Below, in pieces: positions 43,853 to 52,955 of a stretch of 64,000 bases of DNA. How positions within the stretch are numbered: position 1 is the stretch's first letter; every line of letters starts with the position of its first letter. Location: assembly GCA_902622825.1 (NCBI GenBank), contig CACNRH010000002.1:23427-87426 (forward strand), read 5' to 3'. Position numbers and translations under genes: made by a program. Under the pieces are notes generated by a model. It saw nothing but the letters and a program-made list of their open reading frames with translations. It was not told where the DNA came from and ran no database searches. This DNA is from an uncultured Pelagibacteraceae bacterium. GTDB lineage: Bacteria; Pseudomonadota; Alphaproteobacteria; Pelagibacterales; Pelagibacteraceae.

Positions 43853-44512
43853 ATGAAAACGAAAGCTGTAGTATTTGACGCTTACGGTACACTATTTGAT
43901 GTAAACTCCGCTGCTAAAAAATGTAAGAGCAAGATAGGTGATGACTGGGAAGATTTTGCAAATTTTTGGCGAATAACTCAACTTGAATATACTTGGTTGA
44001 GAAGTTTGATGAAAAGACATAAAAATTTCTGGCAAATAACTGAAGATAGCTTGGATAAGTCAATGAAAGTTTTTAATATCGATAAAAATATGAGAAAAGA
44101 TTTATTAAATCTTTATAAAGTTTTATCGCCATACCCTGAAGTGAAAAAAGTTTTACAGAATTTAAAAAAGAAAAATCTAAAACTTGCTATCCTTTCTAAT
44201 GGTACACCTAATCTTTTAAATGAATTAGTAGCTGGTAACAATCTAACTGGTCTTTTTGATGATTTATTTTCTGTAGAAGAGGTTGGAATATTTAAGCCAG
44301 ACCCAAAAGTTTATGGATTACCTTTAAAGAAGTATAAGGCTCAAGCATTTGAAATAACTTTTTTAAGTGCAAATACTTGGGATGTTTCCGGAGGTGGAAA
44401 CTATGGTTACAATTCTATTTGGGTAAATAGAAACAAATCACAATTTGATAAGCTAGATTATCAGCCAAAAAACGAAATCGACAACTTATCGCAGTTACTT
44501 GATGTTTTATAA
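43853..44512 (+). CDS. L-2-haloacid dehalogenase type II family (HAD superfamily)
   Basis: A 219-residue HAD hydrolase. The nucleophile Asp9 is in VVFDAYGTLFD, which is the type II dehalogenase form of motif I; FWRITQLEYTWLR supplies the expected Arg, LSNGTP is motif II Ser, FKPDPKVYGL gives Lys and Tyr, and LSANTWDVSGGGNYG gives Ser, Asn and Asp. This is the full residue set of L-2-haloacid dehalogenases. Natural substrate in seawater could be haloacetates or another small acid, which the sequence cannot tell. Between the CDGSH gene and pirin. Confidence 0.88.
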   Translation: MKTKAVVFDAYGTLFDVNSAAKKCKSKIGDDWEDFANFWRITQLEYTWLRSLMKRHKNFWQITEDSLDKSMKVFNIDKNMRKDLLNLYKVLSPYPEVKKVLQNLKKKNLKLAILSNGTPNLLNELVAGNNLTGLFDDLFSVEEVGIFKPDPKVYGLPLKKYKAQAFEITFLSANTWDVSGGGNYGYNSIWVNRNKSQFDKLDYQPKNEIDNLSQLLDVL

Positions 44513-44532
44513 TCATGTAATATATTATTAAC

Positions 44533-45375
44533 ATGTCCAAAATAGAGGTAAAAAAAATTATAAAAGCACTTAGCGCTTCTGACGGCGCAGGGGTAAAGTT
44601 AAAAAGAAGTATCGGTACGCCCGAAGCGGACTACATAGACCCATTTTTAATGCTTGATGAGTTTGGGTCTGAGAAAAAAGATGATTATATTGCTGGTTTT
44701 CCTCCGCATCCTCACAGAGGAATCGAAACGGTTACCTATATGCTTAGTGGAGAATTTGAACACCAAGATAGCACCGGAGCAAAAGGTATTATGGCTTCAG
44801 GAGATGTGCAATGGATGAAAACCGGAAGAGGAATAATTCACTCTGAAATGCCTGCTATGAAAGAGGGAAAATTATTAGGTTTTCAGCTTTGGATAAATAT
44901 GCCTGCCAAATTAAAAAAAAATAAACCAGAATATCTTTATATAAAAGGTGACGATCTTGGCGTTCATTCAGATAAAGATAAAACTGTAAAAGTGATTGCA
45001 GGAAAATACGAAAAAGCGGAAGGCCCAGAAAAAAATCATAACGTAGAACCAATTTATTTTCATATAGTTTTGAATGAAGGAAAAGAATTTACATGTCAGG
45101 TACCAGCAGGACATAACTCTTTTATTTATTTATTAAGAGGTGAGCTTAAAGTTGGTGAAAAAAGTCACAAAAAAACGGAAGATTCTAATTTAGTCTTACT
45201 AGAGCGTGGCACTGAACTCACAGTTAGGAGTATCAAAAATACTGAATTTTTATTTATAGCCGGTAAACCTATCGGTGAACCTATTGCTAGAGGTGGCCCA
45301 TTCGTTATGAATACTAAAGCTGAAATTCTTGAAGCGATACAAGACTACAATAACGGAACATTTGCTAAATACTAA
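44533..45375 (+). CDS. Pirin family protein
   Basis: A 280-residue bicupin protein. The N-terminal cupin has PFLMLDEFGSEKKDDYIAGFPPHPHRGIETVTYML with the metal-binding histidines, then GDVQWMKTGRGIIHSEMP. The C-terminal domain has EPIYFHIVLNEG and LRGELKVG and ends ARGGPFVMNTKAEI, all pirin features. Some bacterial pirins (YhhW) are quercetin 2,3-dioxygenases, others redox-related regulators; no choice can be made here. It is 20 bases after the dehalogenase and 23 before the quinone oxidoreductase. Confidence 0.92.
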   Translation: MSKIEVKKIIKALSASDGAGVKLKRSIGTPEADYIDPFLMLDEFGSEKKDDYIAGFPPHPHRGIETVTYMLSGEFEHQDSTGAKGIMASGDVQWMKTGRGIIHSEMPAMKEGKLLGFQLWINMPAKLKKNKPEYLYIKGDDLGVHSDKDKTVKVIAGKYEKAEGPEKNHNVEPIYFHIVLNEGKEFTCQVPAGHNSFIYLLRGELKVGEKSHKKTEDSNLVLLERGTELTVRSIKNTEFLFIAGKPIGEPIARGGPFVMNTKAEILEAIQDYNNGTFAKY

Positions 45376-45398
45376 AAGTTAAAGTACGTTCCAGAAAA

Positions 45399-46373
45399 AT
45401 GCCAAAATCAATTATTATTAAAAAAAATGGTGGTCCTGAAGTTTTAGAGCTTCAAGATGTTAAGGTTGGTTCTCCTGGCCCACATGAAATTAAAGTGACA
45501 AATTATGCAATTGGCTTAAATTATATTGATACTTACCATAGGTCAGGCTTATATCCGCTAAAATTACCTATTGGAATTGGTTTAGAGGCAGCTGGTAAGA
45601 TTGATGAAATAGGTTCAAATGTTCGTGAATTTAATAAAGGTGATAATATTGCTTATGCTTCTTTACCTTTAGGTGCGTACTCTCAACAAAGAATTATCCC
45701 TGCTAAAATAGCAGTGAAAGTACCTGAAGGCATTTCCCATGAGATTGCTGCAACTTTAATGACAAAAGGTTTAACAACTAATTACCTGATATCAAAAACT
45801 TATAAATTAAAAGCAGGTGAAACTGTTTTATTTCATGCTGCTGCAGGAGGAGTAGGTCAAATCTTTGCACAGTGGGCTAATAGTATAGGAGCAAAAGTAA
45901 TTGGAACAGTTGGGTCAGATGAAAAAATTCAAGTTGCAAAAGATAATGGGTACGCTCATGTGATTAATTATACAAAACAAGATTTTTGTAAAGAGGTTAT
46001 GAAAATTACTGAAAACAAAGGAGTACCTGCAGTATTTGATGGGGTTGGTAAAAAGACTTTTCAAGGATCGGTCGCTTGTTTAAAGATTAGGGGTATGATG
46101 GTAAGTTTTGGTAACGCTTCCGGACCTCTTGATCCAATAAATGTTCCAAAAGAAATTCAACCAAAAGGTTTATATTTAACCAGACCATCAATTGGACAAT
46201 ATTTTACAAGTAGAGAAGAGCTGCAAGCAGGTGCAGATGAAATTTTTGAAAAAGTTAAATTTGGTAAAATTAAAATTAGGATATTTAAAAAATATAAGCT
46301 TGCTGATGCTAAACAAGCACATGCAGATTTAGAGGCAAGGAAATTAACAGGACCAGCAATTCTTATTCCTTGA
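45399..46373 (+). CDS. qor: NADPH:quinone oxidoreductase, zinc-free MDR family
   Basis: A 324-residue medium-chain reductase of the zeta-crystallin/QOR type. NYAIGLNYIDTYHRSGLYP replaces the zinc-ligand region of alcohol dehydrogenases, so it lacks catalytic zinc. The cofactor site is AAAGGVGQIFAQWANSIGAK, and LKIRGMMVSFGNASGP and DAKQAHADLEARKLTGPAILIP are typical for QOR. It likely reduces quinones or enones with NADPH. Stop shares one base with the start of the DUF1289 gene (TGATG). Confidence 0.92.
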   Translation: MPKSIIIKKNGGPEVLELQDVKVGSPGPHEIKVTNYAIGLNYIDTYHRSGLYPLKLPIGIGLEAAGKIDEIGSNVREFNKGDNIAYASLPLGAYSQQRIIPAKIAVKVPEGISHEIAATLMTKGLTTNYLISKTYKLKAGETVLFHAAAGGVGQIFAQWANSIGAKVIGTVGSDEKIQVAKDNGYAHVINYTKQDFCKEVMKITENKGVPAVFDGVGKKTFQGSVACLKIRGMMVSFGNASGPLDPINVPKEIQPKGLYLTRPSIGQYFTSREELQAGADEIFEKVKFGKIKIRIFKKYKLADAKQAHADLEARKLTGPAILIP

Positions 46374-46624
46374 TGAATAAAATTATTTCTCCATGTATAA
46401 GTATTTGTAAAACTGATCCGAAGACAGGTTTCTGTTATGGTTGTGCCAGGACTGAACAAGAGAAAAAAACTTGGAAAGATATTAATACCTCTGACAAATG
46501 GAAAAAGAATAATTTATATGATATTCAAAATAGAATGAAGGGATGGCAACTAGAGACATTTAAAGAATCTTATGAAAATAAATTGAGAGAGGGAATATCT
46601 CTTTATAAAAAATTTAACTCATAA
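46373..46624 (+). CDS. DUF1289 domain protein
   Basis: An 83-residue protein from the ATG at 46373. The N-terminus has SPCISICKTDPKTGFCYGCARTEQE: four cysteines in the C-x3-C-x8-C-x2-C DUF1289 (Fe-S/zinc-like) pattern, followed by a helix with WKKNNLYDIQNRM. Function is unknown; small DUF1289 proteins are common in proteobacteria and may bind metal. It overlaps qor by one base. Its stop directly abuts that of the convergent DUF2721 gene. Confidence 0.85.
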   Translation: MNKIISPCISICKTDPKTGFCYGCARTEQEKKTWKDINTSDKWKKNNLYDIQNRMKGWQLETFKESYENKLREGISLYKKFNS

Positions 46625-47026
46625 TTATTTGTTAAAATTCATATCTGACAAGTGAAGTCTTAAAGCATTTGTAGATAAAAATATTTCCCTAATGAATAAA
46701 ATTATTGAAAATATCATACTAATACAGCATGTGCCAAAAATTAACCTCGCCATTAAGGTGCTGCCAAAATATAAAGCAAACACTGTTAACATATTAAATA
46801 AAAAGCCGAACCCTCCTAATGCCAAAGTATATTTCAATAAAGTAATTCTTCCATTTAAATTTTCTAATTGCTTTTTCCATTCAGAAGGAATTTGTTTCTG
46901 AAATATCTGTTCATCATGTAGTTTTCGAACCAATGCACTTAATGTATGGAATCTATTGCTATATACAGCCATAATTAATGGTATTGCGGGAAACATTAAG
47001 GCTGTTACTGTGAAGTCAACGTTCAT
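46625..47026 (-). CDS. DUF2721 membrane protein
   Basis: A 133-residue protein with three hydrophobic helices: TALMFPAIPLIMAVYS near the start, LLKYTLALGGFGFLFNMLTVFALYFGS, and LIFGTCCISMIFSIILFIREIFLS. A charged, basic loop (RFHTLSALVRKLHDEQ) separates the first two, which matches DUF2721. Role unknown. The gene stands alone, convergent with DUF1289 (no gap) and divergent from ubiA over 56 bases. Confidence 0.8.
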   Translation of the reverse strand: MNVDFTVTALMFPAIPLIMAVYSNRFHTLSALVRKLHDEQIFQKQIPSEWKKQLENLNGRITLLKYTLALGGFGFLFNMLTVFALYFGSTLMARLIFGTCCISMIFSIILFIREIFLSTNALRLHLSDMNFNK

Positions 47027-47082
47027 ATTCGAATCAAATTGATTATGATCTTTGTGTTTGGTATTTACAAGAAATATCTTAT

Positions 47083-47943
47083 ATGAAGCATATAAAAATA
47101 TTCATTGAATTAACAAGGCTAAATAAACCAATTGGTTACATGTTACTTTTTTGGCCTTGCAGCTGGGGATTAGCATTTTCAGCATCTTTAAATCAAAACT
47201 TTGATAAATTAATTTACTTTTTAATTTTATTTTTTTTTGGGTCAGTTTTAATGAGAAGCGCGGGGTGCATCATAAACGATGTAGTTGATAAGGATATTGA
47301 TAAAAAAGTCGAAAGGACAAAGAAAAGGCCTTTAGCAAACAATGATATCTCAGTAAAAAGATCGTTATTATATAGTTTAATTCTTTGTACTTTTGCTTTT
47401 TTAATTTTAATACAATTCAATTTATCTACAATTATTCTTGGAATGGGATCTATGCTTTTAGCCTTTTCATATCCTTTCATGAAAAGAATAACTTATTGGC
47501 CACAGCTTTTTCTAGGGATTACTTTTAATTGGGGAATTTTAATGGCGTCAACAGCTATAAACAATACTGTAAGTTTTGAGGTATTCTTATTATATTTTTC
47601 AGCCATATTTTGGACATTGGGTTATGACACTATTTATGGTCTTCAAGATATTGTTGACGATGAAATTATTGGCATGAAATCAACTTCAATTAAATTCAAA
47701 AAAAATCCAAAATTATTTGTTTCTCTATGCTATTTATTTAATTTAATTCCTCTTTTTTATATATTTAAATTTGATTTAAGTAATTATTTAACAATTTTAC
47801 TGTTTTTATCCTATGTGGCTTTGTTATTATATCAAATTAAAATTTTTAATCTCAGTCAACCTCTATCCTGCCTTAGAGCTTTCAAACTAAATAACTTAAA
47901 TGGAATAACAATGTTTTTGCTAATTCTTACAATAACTCTATGA
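47083..47943 (+). CDS. ubiA: 4-hydroxybenzoate polyprenyltransferase UbiA
   Basis: A 286-residue integral membrane prenyltransferase of ubiquinone synthesis. The first Asp-rich motif is NDVVDKDIDKKVERTKKRPL; the second is YDTIYGLQDIVDDEIIGMKS, with GYMLLFWPCSWGLAFS at the start. Both are typical of UbiA rather than CtaB. It begins a five-gene run with the lipid A genes, overlapping msbA by 4 bases. Ubiquinone is the electron carrier into the bc1 complex encoded earlier in the window. Confidence 0.94.
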   Translation: MKHIKIFIELTRLNKPIGYMLLFWPCSWGLAFSASLNQNFDKLIYFLILFFFGSVLMRSAGCIINDVVDKDIDKKVERTKKRPLANNDISVKRSLLYSLILCTFAFLILIQFNLSTIILGMGSMLLAFSYPFMKRITYWPQLFLGITFNWGILMASTAINNTVSFEVFLLYFSAIFWTLGYDTIYGLQDIVDDEIIGMKSTSIKFKKNPKLFVSLCYLFNLIPLFYIFKFDLSNYLTILLFLSYVALLLYQIKIFNLSQPLSCLRAFKLNNLNGITMFLLILTITL

Positions 47944-49682
47944 AAACTTCAGAGCTAAAAAATATTATAAAGAGAATATTCAATGACTATCTAAAAAAAT
48001 ACTTTACCCGATTGCTTATTGCTTTGCTTTTATCTTTAATAGTTGCGGCTACTACCTCAGGCATCGCATGGTTATTGGACCCAGCAATAGAGAAAATATT
48101 TATTGAACAAGATAAAAAATATGCATCGATTATTCCTATTGCAATAGTCCTAACATTTACGGCCAAGGGTTTAGCTTTATATTTTGCAAGATCTAATGTG
48201 ATTAAAGTTGGTTACTGGGTTTGTGGAGAATTAGAGAAGGAAATGTCAAAAAAAATATTAATATCGGATACAAATACAATAGATAATAAACATTCAGCAA
48301 AATTTATCTCAAATTTTTTATTCGATACTCAGATGGTTCAGCAAATGGTGAGTACCTCGACACTAAATCTTATGAAGGATACATTAACTTTAATAGCTTT
48401 AGTGTCTTTAATGTTTTATCAAAATTGGAAACTTGCATTATTTGCAATTTTAATTATTCCTTTAACAGCCACTTTAGCAAAGTCACTCGGAAAAAGAATA
48501 AGTAAAGCGGGATCAGAGAGTATGGACCTATCTGCAAGACTCTCCTCTTTTTTATCCGATATTGTTAGAGGATCAAAGATAATAAAGATATATCAGTCTG
48601 AAGAGCGTGAACAAAATCGAGCTGTAAAATCTATAGATGACTTGAATAATAAGTTAATTAAAATTGGAATAATTCAAATCAGATTGACTCCAATCATGGA
48701 AGCTTTGACCGGCGTGATGATTGCCGGATTTATTTATTATTCCGGTATTCTAATTGCTGCTGGAGAAATAGGTATCAACAATTTTTTTTCTTTTTTAACT
48801 GCTATGATGTTAGCGTATCAACCTGTGAGAGCTTTGGCGACTATACACATGTCATTTCAACATGGAGCTGAGGGAGCCAAGAGAATTTTCTCAGTAATAG
48901 ACCAACAAGTTGATATTCATGATAATAGTCATAAGGAAAAATTAAATTTAAAAAAAGCTGAAATAGAGTTTGAAAATGTGTCTTTCAAGTATCCTACTAC
49001 CAAAGAAAGAGCGATCAAAAATATAAATTTCAAAATCAAGGGTGGGACGATGGCAGCTTTTGTTGGGCAGAGCGGTGCAGGAAAAAGTACTATAATGAGT
49101 TTAATACCAAGGTTTTACGACTCACAATCGGGTAAAATATTAATAGATGGACAAAACATATACGATGTAAATTTATTTTCCTTAAGAAAAAACATATCTC
49201 TAGTGAGCCAAGATGTCATACTTTTTGACGACACAGTAAGATCCAACATTTTATATGCAAATCCTAATGCTACTGAGGATCAAATTTATGATGCTTGTAA
49301 ACTAGCTGCAGCAGAAGAATTTATTATTAAACTTCCAGACGGATATGATACCAAAATAGGTGAGAATGGTGTAAAATTGTCAGGTGGTCAAAAACAAAGA
49401 ATATCAATTGCAAGAGCAATATTAAAAAATTCGCCTATTATCTTATTAGACGAGGCAACTTCAGCTTTGGATACTGAGTCAGAAAAGAAAGTTCAAGTTG
49501 CTATAAGAAAATTGACGGAAAATCGAACTACTTTGGTGATAGCTCATAGATTGTCCACCGTTTACAATGCAGACACTATATTTGTTGTAAATAACGGAAA
49601 CATTGTAAGTTTTGGAACTCACAAAGAATTGATTGAGAAGAGCTTAGAGTATAAATCTTTGTATCAAAAACAATTAGCTTAA
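47940..49682 (+). CDS. msbA: ABC transporter of the MsbA lipid A flippase type
   Basis: A 580-residue half-transporter with six N-terminal helices and an ATPase domain. Walker A is GQSGAGKST, the signature LSGGQKQR, Walker B IILLDEATSALD, and the H-loop IAHRLST. Family likeness plus the neighbours waaA, lpxK and a lipid A-type acyltransferase point to the lipid A-core flippase MsbA. It overlaps ubiA by 4 bases and waaA by 1. Other ABC exporters of the same class exist, so the substrate rests on context. Confidence 0.88.
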   Translation: MKTSELKNIIKRIFNDYLKKYFTRLLIALLLSLIVAATTSGIAWLLDPAIEKIFIEQDKKYASIIPIAIVLTFTAKGLALYFARSNVIKVGYWVCGELEKEMSKKILISDTNTIDNKHSAKFISNFLFDTQMVQQMVSTSTLNLMKDTLTLIALVSLMFYQNWKLALFAILIIPLTATLAKSLGKRISKAGSESMDLSARLSSFLSDIVRGSKIIKIYQSEEREQNRAVKSIDDLNNKLIKIGIIQIRLTPIMEALTGVMIAGFIYYSGILIAAGEIGINNFFSFLTAMMLAYQPVRALATIHMSFQHGAEGAKRIFSVIDQQVDIHDNSHKEKLNLKKAEIEFENVSFKYPTTKERAIKNINFKIKGGTMAAFVGQSGAGKSTIMSLIPRFYDSQSGKILIDGQNIYDVNLFSLRKNISLVSQDVILFDDTVRSNILYANPNATEDQIYDACKLAAAEEFIIKLPDGYDTKIGENGVKLSGGQKQRISIARAILKNSPIILLDEATSALDTESEKKVQVAIRKLTENRTTLVIAHRLSTVYNADTIFVVNNGNIVSFGTHKELIEKSLEYKSLYQKQLA

Positions 49683-50935
49683 TGTTTTATTTTTACAGGT
49701 CCATAACATCAATTTTTTCTTTTGTTTTTAAAATTATAATCTATATAAGAAAAATATTAGGTAAGGAAGATCAGTCAAGATTTAGAGAAAAAATTAATAG
49801 CAATTTTTTTAATATAAAAAAAATCGAAGAAAAAAAATTAGCCTGGTTTCACTGTGCAAGTATAGGAGAAATGAAAAGTATTGCTCCAATAGCTCACTAC
49901 TTGGTTAAAAAAAGAGGGATGCAAGTTCTTGTTACCACTTTAACATTAAGTTCTAGTAAATTATTTCCTACAATATTCAATAAAGATTTTATTTTTCACA
50001 GATTTTTACCATTGGATACTATATCTCTTGTAAGAGATTTTTTAAAAGGATGGAAGCCATCAATTGTAATGTTTGTTGATAGCGAAATTTGGCCAAACTT
50101 TTTATTTGAAATTAAAAAAGAAAAAATACCACTTTTACTATTAAATGCAAGATTAACAGATAAAAGTTTTAAAAGGTGGAATATTATTAGATCATCTGCA
50201 ATTAGTGTTTTTAATTGCTTCGATAGATTCATTGCTGCAAGTGAAGACTCAAAAAATAATTTGAATAAATTAAATCTTAAAAATGTTGATTATTTTGGAA
50301 ATTTGAAATTTTCTGTTAAGGAGAATTTTAATGATAAAAATGAAAATAATATTAAAAGTAAATTTATTTGGTGCGCAGCAAGCACCCATGATGGTGAAGA
50401 GGAGATTTGTATTGACGCTCATATTAAATTAAAAAAAAAAATTAATAAAATAGTTTCTATAATAATTCCAAGACATATTGATAGAGCAAAGAAAATAGAA
50501 AAACTTGCAAAAAATTATGGCTTGAATGTAACCATGTTGAATAATGTTAAAATAATTGAAGAGAGTGAAGAAATAGTCGTTGTTGATACCTTCGGCTATT
50601 TACACAAGTATTTTTCGATTTGTGATGACGTTTTTATCGGTAAATCTCTTTTGAAAAAATTTAATGGTAAAGGTGGCCAAAATCCAATTGAGGCCGCAAA
50701 ATCTGGTTGCAAGGTATATCATGGCCCATATGTTTATAATTTTAACGAGGTTTACTCTGAGCTCGCGAAATTGAATATATCATTTAAAGTAAGCAATTCT
50801 AATGAGCTTGTAGAAAAACTGTTTGAAAGTTACACGAATAATAATAATTTAAAATTGAAAAATTCAGAAAAACTGAATATTTATGGCGAAAAAATACTCA
50901 ACGAAAATATAAATATTATTGAAAAGTACTTGTAA
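49682..50935 (+). CDS. waaA: Kdo transferase WaaA (KdtA)
   Basis: A 417-residue GT-B glycosyltransferase that adds 3-deoxy-manno-octulosonate to lipid A. An N-terminal hydrophobic segment anchors it to the membrane. LAWFHCASIGEMKSIAPIA contains the catalytic Glu, VDSEIWPNFLFEIK and LLNARLTDKSFKRW are the family segments, and GKGGQNPIEAAKSGCKVYHGP forms the nucleotide-sugar site. Start codon overlaps the msbA stop (TAATG), and lpxK begins at the base after its stop. It implies a Kdo-containing lipopolysaccharide. Confidence 0.93.
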   Translation: MFYFYRSITSIFSFVFKIIIYIRKILGKEDQSRFREKINSNFFNIKKIEEKKLAWFHCASIGEMKSIAPIAHYLVKKRGMQVLVTTLTLSSSKLFPTIFNKDFIFHRFLPLDTISLVRDFLKGWKPSIVMFVDSEIWPNFLFEIKKEKIPLLLLNARLTDKSFKRWNIIRSSAISVFNCFDRFIAASEDSKNNLNKLNLKNVDYFGNLKFSVKENFNDKNENNIKSKFIWCAASTHDGEEEICIDAHIKLKKKINKIVSIIIPRHIDRAKKIEKLAKNYGLNVTMLNNVKIIEESEEIVVVDTFGYLHKYFSICDDVFIGKSLLKKFNGKGGQNPIEAAKSGCKVYHGPYVYNFNEVYSELAKLNISFKVSNSNELVEKLFESYTNNNNLKLKNSEKLNIYGEKILNENINIIEKYL

Positions 50936-51868
50936 ATGAAGATAAAAAAACCAAAATTTTGGGATAGCTCAAACTTACTAATGCCAATTATTTTGTTTCC
51001 TATTACGATTTTAGTAACGTTCCTTTCTTTTGCATTAAAAAAATTATCAAATACAAAAAAATTTAGCATCAAAGTAATTTGTATTGGAAATATCTATATT
51101 GGAGGAACTGGCAAAACTCCTCTGTCAATTAAGATTGCGGATTTTCTGGAAAATAAGGATTTCAAGGTTGCGATAATTAAGAAGAATTATCGAAATCAAA
51201 ATGATGAAAGAAAGTTGATTGAAAGTGCAGAAAAAAAAGTTTTTTTTGAAAATAAAAGATCAAATAGTTTAAAAATTGCAGTCAGCCAAAAATATGAAGT
51301 AGCCATTCTTGATGATGGTATGCAAGACTATTCAATTTATAAAGATTTAAATATAGTTTGTTTTACCTCAAATCAACCTATAGGAAATGGGTTCACGATC
51401 CCATCTGGTCCTCTAAGAGAAAATTTAAAAGCAATTAACAAATGTGATATAGCAATGATTAACGGTAAACCAAATCTTGAGTTTGAAAAAAAATTATTAA
51501 AAATTAATGATAATATTAAAATTTACTACTCTAAATATAATTTAGTAAACAAGGAATTCTTAAAAGAATATAACTATTTGGCTTTTGCAGGTATTGGTAA
51601 CCCGGAAAATTTTTTTGATTTATTAGAAAACGAGGGTTTAAATATTAAAAAACGTATATCGTTTCCTGATCACTATTCCTTTTCAAACAACGATATTATG
51701 AATTTATTTGAAATGGCTAAAAAAGAAAATTTAAATTTAATTACGACTGAAAAGGACTCTCATAGGTTAAGCAACGACCAACTCAAAAATATCTCTATTG
51801 CTAAGATAAGTCTTAAAATAAATAAATTAGAAAATTTGCAAGAAGAAATTTTAAGTAAAATTCAATGA
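50936..51868 (+). CDS. lpxK: Tetraacyldisaccharide 4'-kinase LpxK
   Basis: A 310-residue membrane-associated kinase that phosphorylates the lipid A disaccharide. The P-loop GGTGKT is at 56-61 after VICIGNIYI, the Asp-rich LDDGMQDYSI is the LpxK catalytic region, and AFAGIGNPENFF and FPDHYSFSNND follow. An N-terminal helix (LLMPIILFPITILVTFLSFALK) anchors it. Zero bases after waaA and a 4-base overlap with the acyltransferase gene, in the standard lipid A block. Confidence 0.94.
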   Translation: MKIKKPKFWDSSNLLMPIILFPITILVTFLSFALKKLSNTKKFSIKVICIGNIYIGGTGKTPLSIKIADFLENKDFKVAIIKKNYRNQNDERKLIESAEKKVFFENKRSNSLKIAVSQKYEVAILDDGMQDYSIYKDLNIVCFTSNQPIGNGFTIPSGPLRENLKAINKCDIAMINGKPNLEFEKKLLKINDNIKIYYSKYNLVNKEFLKEYNYLAFAGIGNPENFFDLLENEGLNIKKRISFPDHYSFSNNDIMNLFEMAKKENLNLITTEKDSHRLSNDQLKNISIAKISLKINKLENLQEEILSKIQ

Positions 51869-52731
51869 AATATATAAATTATTTAATACAAGCTATTATT
51901 GTTTATATTTCATTTTTAATAATAAAAATTCTTGGTATTAATATCAGTAGAAAAATCTTTATTAGAATTTTTAGAGTTATCGGGCCATTAGTAAGGACTA
52001 ATAAAATTGTAGTTTCAAATATTTTCAGAATTTATGACAAGTTAGACGAAAGTGGAATGAATAAGATTATTGATGAAATGTGGTCTAATTACGCAATTAC
52101 CTTTGTGGAGTACGTATATCTTAAAAAATTTAATTCTCAACAAGGCCATATACAAATTAAGAATAAAGAAATTATAGAAAAAATTGTCAATTCTAAAAAA
52201 CCTGTGATTTTTATTTCTGGTCACTTCTCTAACTTTGAATTAATGGCTATGGAACTACACAAAAGTAAAATTAAACTTTCTGCAATTTATCGGCCGCTCA
52301 ATAATATTTTTTTAAATCCTTTTATGGAAATGTTAAGAAAGAAATTTATATGTCCTAATCAGATTAAAAAGGGTGTCACAGGGTTAAAGGATGCGATTAA
52401 TGATCTACGAAAAGGACATAGCTTAGCTTTAATGATTGACCAAAGATTAAGTGAGGGAGAAAAGATTAAATTTTTTGGTCATGATGCAAAAACAACAACA
52501 CTGCCTGCACAATTAGCTTTAAAATTTAATCTGTTAATAGTGCCTATTTACTTAGAAAGAAAAGAAAATTTTAGTTATGAATTAGAAGTTTTTCAGCCCT
52601 TGAATTTTGAAGAATTGGAAAATAATAATGCTAACAAAACTAAAATCACAAAAGAATTAAATAATTGGCTTGAGAAGGCTGTCAAAAAAAATCCAGGGCA
52701 GTGGATACTTACGCACAACAGATGGAAATAG
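51865..52731 (+). CDS. Lipid A-type late acyltransferase (LpxL/HtrB family)
   Basis: A 288-residue membrane acyltransferase. The catalytic HX4E motif is His120 and Glu125 in ISGHFSNFELMA, and AIYRPLNN, LMIDQRLSEG and TTTLPAQLALKF are characteristic of the LpxL/LpxM lysophospholipid acyltransferase group. It probably puts the secondary acyl chain on Kdo2-lipid A, consistent with msbA, waaA and lpxK next to it. It overlaps lpxK by 4 bases, and its stop abuts that of the opposite-strand DUF2093 gene. Which acyl chain it uses is unknown. Confidence 0.88.
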   Translation: MKYINYLIQAIIVYISFLIIKILGINISRKIFIRIFRVIGPLVRTNKIVVSNIFRIYDKLDESGMNKIIDEMWSNYAITFVEYVYLKKFNSQQGHIQIKNKEIIEKIVNSKKPVIFISGHFSNFELMAMELHKSKIKLSAIYRPLNNIFLNPFMEMLRKKFICPNQIKKGVTGLKDAINDLRKGHSLALMIDQRLSEGEKIKFFGHDAKTTTLPAQLALKFNLLIVPIYLERKENFSYELEVFQPLNFEELENNNANKTKITKELNNWLEKAVKKNPGQWILTHNRWK

Positions 52732-52920
52732 CTACTCTCCTTTAAGTTGTCCTTGTTTGATTTTTACTTCAACTGGGGAAAAATATGCTTCTTGCAATTC
52801 TACATTCCAATAATTTAAATTCTCCAATAGTATTTTTTTTTTTGAAACCGCACATATTACATAATCCCCATTTGATATTATTTCAAAATGATTATGTTTA
52901 AATTTTAATTTTGCCTCCAT
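52732..52920 (-). CDS. DUF2093 domain protein
   Basis: A 62-residue protein: AKLKFKHNHFEIISNGDYVICAV, then ILLENLNYWNVELQEAYFSPVEV, which is the DUF2093 pattern of short alphaproteobacterial proteins (the segments GDYVxCAVT and LxYWSVxxQEAY are characteristic). Function is unknown; a small beta domain is likely. Its stop touches the lipid A acyltransferase stop with no gap, and it is divergent from purD over 35 bases. The gene is the standalone single-gene unit here. Confidence 0.82.
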   Translation of the reverse strand: MEAKLKFKHNHFEIISNGDYVICAVSKKKILLENLNYWNVELQEAYFSPVEVKIKQGQLKGE

Positions 52921-52955
52921 AAGGATTCTTCATTATATATAACATATATTTATAA